Source of the DNA: Albula goreensis
Taxonomy: Eukaryota; Chordata; Actinopteri; Albuliformes; Albulidae
Assembly: GCA_022829145.1 (NCBI GenBank)
Contig: CM040744.1
Coordinates: 13,340,218 to 13,404,217 of the forward strand
Direction: 5' to 3'
Length of the DNA: 64,000 nucleotides
A program made the position numbers and the translations under genes. Positions 61,435 through 64,000 of this stretch are shown here, piece by piece. The notes below the pieces were generated by a model. It was not told where the DNA came from. It saw only the letters and a list, made by a program, of their open reading frames with translations, and made no database searches. The first letter of the stretch is position 1. Each line of letters starts with the position of its first letter.

Positions 61435-63060
61435 GGATTTGGTTGGTTGGAGCAGAGTTTCCAAATGCATGCGATTTTCTGTCTATAAAAATCATTGTCA
61501 AAATGCATTCCTTCAATTGATACTCATACACTTTTTTTCAAAACTTTTCCCCCTTCAACTATGGCTTCCCATTAAAGTCAAGAATCTTCTGTAATTGGTT
61601 TCTGCATTTAGTGTGTATCCCCACTTGTCTGGCAGTCTTAAGTAGGAGCATCTTTGCAGAAGTGTTGAGCATTGCAGTCGGTAGAATGTTTGAAGCCCAG
61701 GATACGAATGACTCCCTTCACCAACAGCTTTTCCCTTGGTTTATTTGCCTGAAAGATAACCCATCATCCTCCACTCCTCTTCATTAACTTCTTTTCTGAA
61801 ATACTGTATGGCATGATCAGCATGTAGGCCAACACTTGGGAATTTCCTCTTTTCGAGAAACAGACTGACTTTATTTTAGCATTCATAACGTGGACATTTT
61901 TACAGCACTATAATGTTCTGCAGAGTGACGATAATGAAATATGCACTGTGTTGGCACCTCTGGGGAGATCTGCCTGAAAAACAAATAGATTTAATGCATT
62001 TATGGCTATGTTGTTTTGTCTATTTTTTACTTGATCTGCTTCCTTGTTATTCAAAAATTTTCTCCTTACTGGGCAGCACTAAGAGGTTTTTTTGCAGTTC
62101 CCATTGTGTCTAATGAATGCGATCTATTTTTCCTCGGGCTGATTGGACAGCATTTTCATTACAACATGATATTGGATTTGTTTGTGCAATTACCTCTCCT
62201 CAAGTGTGAGGAGGAAGCCCCCTTGGGGGAAATATTGGAAGGATAGAAATGCAAATGAAGCATGTTAAGGGAAGAAGAAAACACACTTTTATTGGGTGAC
62301 AGACCAAAACACAAGTTTGGTTTCAAAAAACATATCCATATAATGTCAGTCATTTTAGGAACCTGGTGAGAAGACCACATCATTTTTCCTTAAGGCTCTT
62401 GTCATAGTATATTAGGCCTACATTTACAGATTTTCAGGATTTATTTTTTTGAGGATTTGCTGTAAAGGACGACATTTCCAGACAAACTTACAGAACCATA
62501 AGTTTGTGCATTGCACGTTTTGCAGAATTGCCTGATATATCTTAGTTTGAAGTTTGTGAATAATTCGGGGTATATATTATTGGATCTGTCTTGAATGTCT
62601 TATAAGACAGAGTGGAGCAGTCAATATAGTGAAAGCATTATTATTTGAAAGGGTGTCTCAAGCAGATGTAGCCTATTATCAGTAATTTTGCCTATAGCCT
62701 TCTCCTTATCTGAAAAGGTTGATGGTGATAGGACACTGTTGCTATATCTGCCTTACAGTGAAGATTTTATTCCGTGAAGTCATTTAGCTGGTTTTGGGCC
62801 TCAGTTCTTTGTTGAGTTTAAATAATTTAGCCAATGCCTGCACAGTAAATCACAAGAGGCATATCCTCTTATATAATTGTATCAGCGTACACAATATAAC
62901 TGGTCTGTCTCTTTAGAAATTATGTCAACGTCACCAGCTGGGCCAAAATCTTCAAATGAAATCAGCAGCGGGCAGATTTGAGCGTGCAGTAATTCTGTGG
63001 CATTGCTCATCCCCCCCTTCCCCTTCCCGGTCCAGATGGTATCTCCCGCTCCTGGTGTGT

Positions 63061-63062
<2 letters not shown>
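61435..63062. other. Noncoding sequence, no gene recognised
   Basis: Contains high-complexity stretches at 61690-61990 and 62090-62260, the latter with an ATGCAAATGA octamer-type site near 62250. These may be regulatory; no exon is supported. Confidence 0.45.
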
Positions 63063-63115
<53 letters not shown>

Positions 63116-63127
63116 TGTGTGTGTGTC
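63063..63127. repeat. Dinucleotide microsatellite (GT)n
   Basis: About 32 GT units with one interruption (TCTG near 63115). The Val/Cys and Thr/His repeats in open frames here are products of the microsatellite. Confidence 0.97.
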
Positions 63128-63368
63128 CTTCTTCACTCCCCCGCCCACTCTCCGTGTTGGGAGCTGGTGACAGGCAGATCAGCTGTGCCAGTCCCTGCAG
63201 GCCACTCAGTACGCTGGCACAGTGGTCTCCTGGCACTCCCAGAGAAAGGGCAGAGAGGTCCATACCCACTCCTTAGCCAGGTTGCTGGTTTAAACGCAGA
63301 CTCGGTGTCAGAAACGCTCTTGAATCTGAAAAGACTGGTGCGACCAGGCTGGTCGAAGGCATACTTCC

Positions 63369-63390
63369 TTTTTTTTTTTTTTTTTTTTTT
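63369..63390. repeat. Poly(T) tract, 22 bases
   Basis: Uninterrupted run of T. Confidence 0.9.
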
Positions 63391-63654
63391 GTTACTGGAA
63401 CATCTCCCTTTGGTGGTGACATCACAAGATGCTAGCAGGGCACCGGGAGAATGGCAGGTACAGTATAGAGAGCTAAGTAGAGTTTGTTGCCGTGGTGATC
63501 TGGCTTTTGTTTACGACTTGAGCTGTCTGTTGCTTTTTCATTAGCTGCAATGCCTGTCTTGAAATGGCTTCTTAGTGGTGGAGAACTGAAGGATTGTGGA
63601 AAGAAGGACAAATTATTCAGAGATCAGATGAATGTAGCCTTACTTGTAAGACTT

Positions 63655-63922
63655 GCAAGATTTCAATACAGCTATTTCCCTTCTTTTTTAATGGTTTCTT
63701 TTGTTAATCTTGCTACCACACCACAGTATTTTGTTGTTGAAATGTTGCTAATTATTAAAGAATAATGGAAACCAGCAAGGTATTTTTGCAAGGATTTCAA
63801 TACAGCTATTTCCCTTCTTTTTTAATGGTTTTTTTTGTTAATCTTGCTACCACACCACAGTATTTTGTCGTTGAAATGTTGATAATTATTAAAGAATAAT
63901 GGAAACCAGCAAGGTATTTTTG
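63655..63922. repeat. Recent tandem duplication, 134-bp period, two copies
   Basis: Sequence from 63655 to about 63787 is repeated at 63788-63922 with only a few differences (one inserted G near 63793, C to T in a T-run, TTGTTG versus TTGTCG, GCTAATT versus GATAATT). Both copies end in ACCAGCAAGGTATTTTTG. The sequence has no recognised coding content. Confidence 0.95.
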
Positions 63923-64000
63923 TTTTTTACTTTCTAAAAGTTGTCCGGTCACAGCTTTTTCTTAATGTTTTTTCTTTTAACATTGTATTCTTTCATAATT

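Noticed and set aside
63065..63544. Open frame of 159 codons beginning with a Cys-Val repeat
   Set aside because: The repeat is a translation of the GT microsatellite; the remainder has no recognisable domain and runs through a poly(T) tract as polyphenylalanine.

Overview
The window is nuclear DNA of a vertebrate, most likely a ray-finned (teleost-grade) fish. It is AT-rich and intron-rich, with GT-AG introns, abundant microsatellites, a hAT-type transposon remnant with an internal minisatellite, and repeat tails of the kind common in fish. Three protein-coding genes can be supported, and splicing each by hand gives an uninterrupted reading frame where the whole gene is present. The species cannot be named from the sequence.

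Layout: (1) 1-7.2 kb is the 3' end of a plus-strand sorting nexin gene of the SNX9/18/33 family, probably snx33: intron, last coding exon (5480-5733), 3'UTR and a poly(A) signal near 7199. (2) 7.2-25.1 kb holds no supported gene, only simple repeats, a degenerate interspersed element and a few CpG-containing, high-complexity stretches that could be regulatory. (3) 25.1-49.9 kb is a complete minus-strand gene for chondroitin sulfate proteoglycan 4 (CSPG4/NG2). Ten coding exons were assembled here into 2385 residues: signal peptide, two laminin-G domains, CSPG repeats, one transmembrane helix and a C-terminal QYWV PDZ ligand. (4) About 51-55.6 kb is a plus-strand, seven-coding-exon alpha/beta hydrolase of 368 residues resembling isoprenylcysteine alpha-carbonyl methylesterases (ICME-like). 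Its 5' end is head-to-head with cspg4 across roughly 2 kb. (5) 55.6-64 kb has no recognised coding exon. It contains a promoter-like segment near 57.15-57.25 kb, a GCTAGC-rich stretch, an AT palindrome, a perfect 22-bp stem-loop, a long GT microsatellite and a 134-bp tandem duplication at the right end.

The convergent snx33(+)/cspg4(-) order is the same as I recall for human 15q24 and supports the snx33 call. In human the next gene is ODF3L1; here that place is taken by the ICME-like hydrolase. The genes do not form a pathway: SNX33 is an endocytic membrane-remodelling protein, CSPG4 is a cell-surface proteoglycan, and the hydrolase is a predicted membrane-anchored esterase. No bacterial-type system, CRISPR array, rRNA or credible tRNA gene was found. 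The most useful leads are the little-studied hydrolase and its shared promoter region with cspg4, the RGD motif and arginine-rich stalk of this CSPG4, the paired D-box sites in the snx33 intron, and the perfect stem-loop at 61.4 kb.
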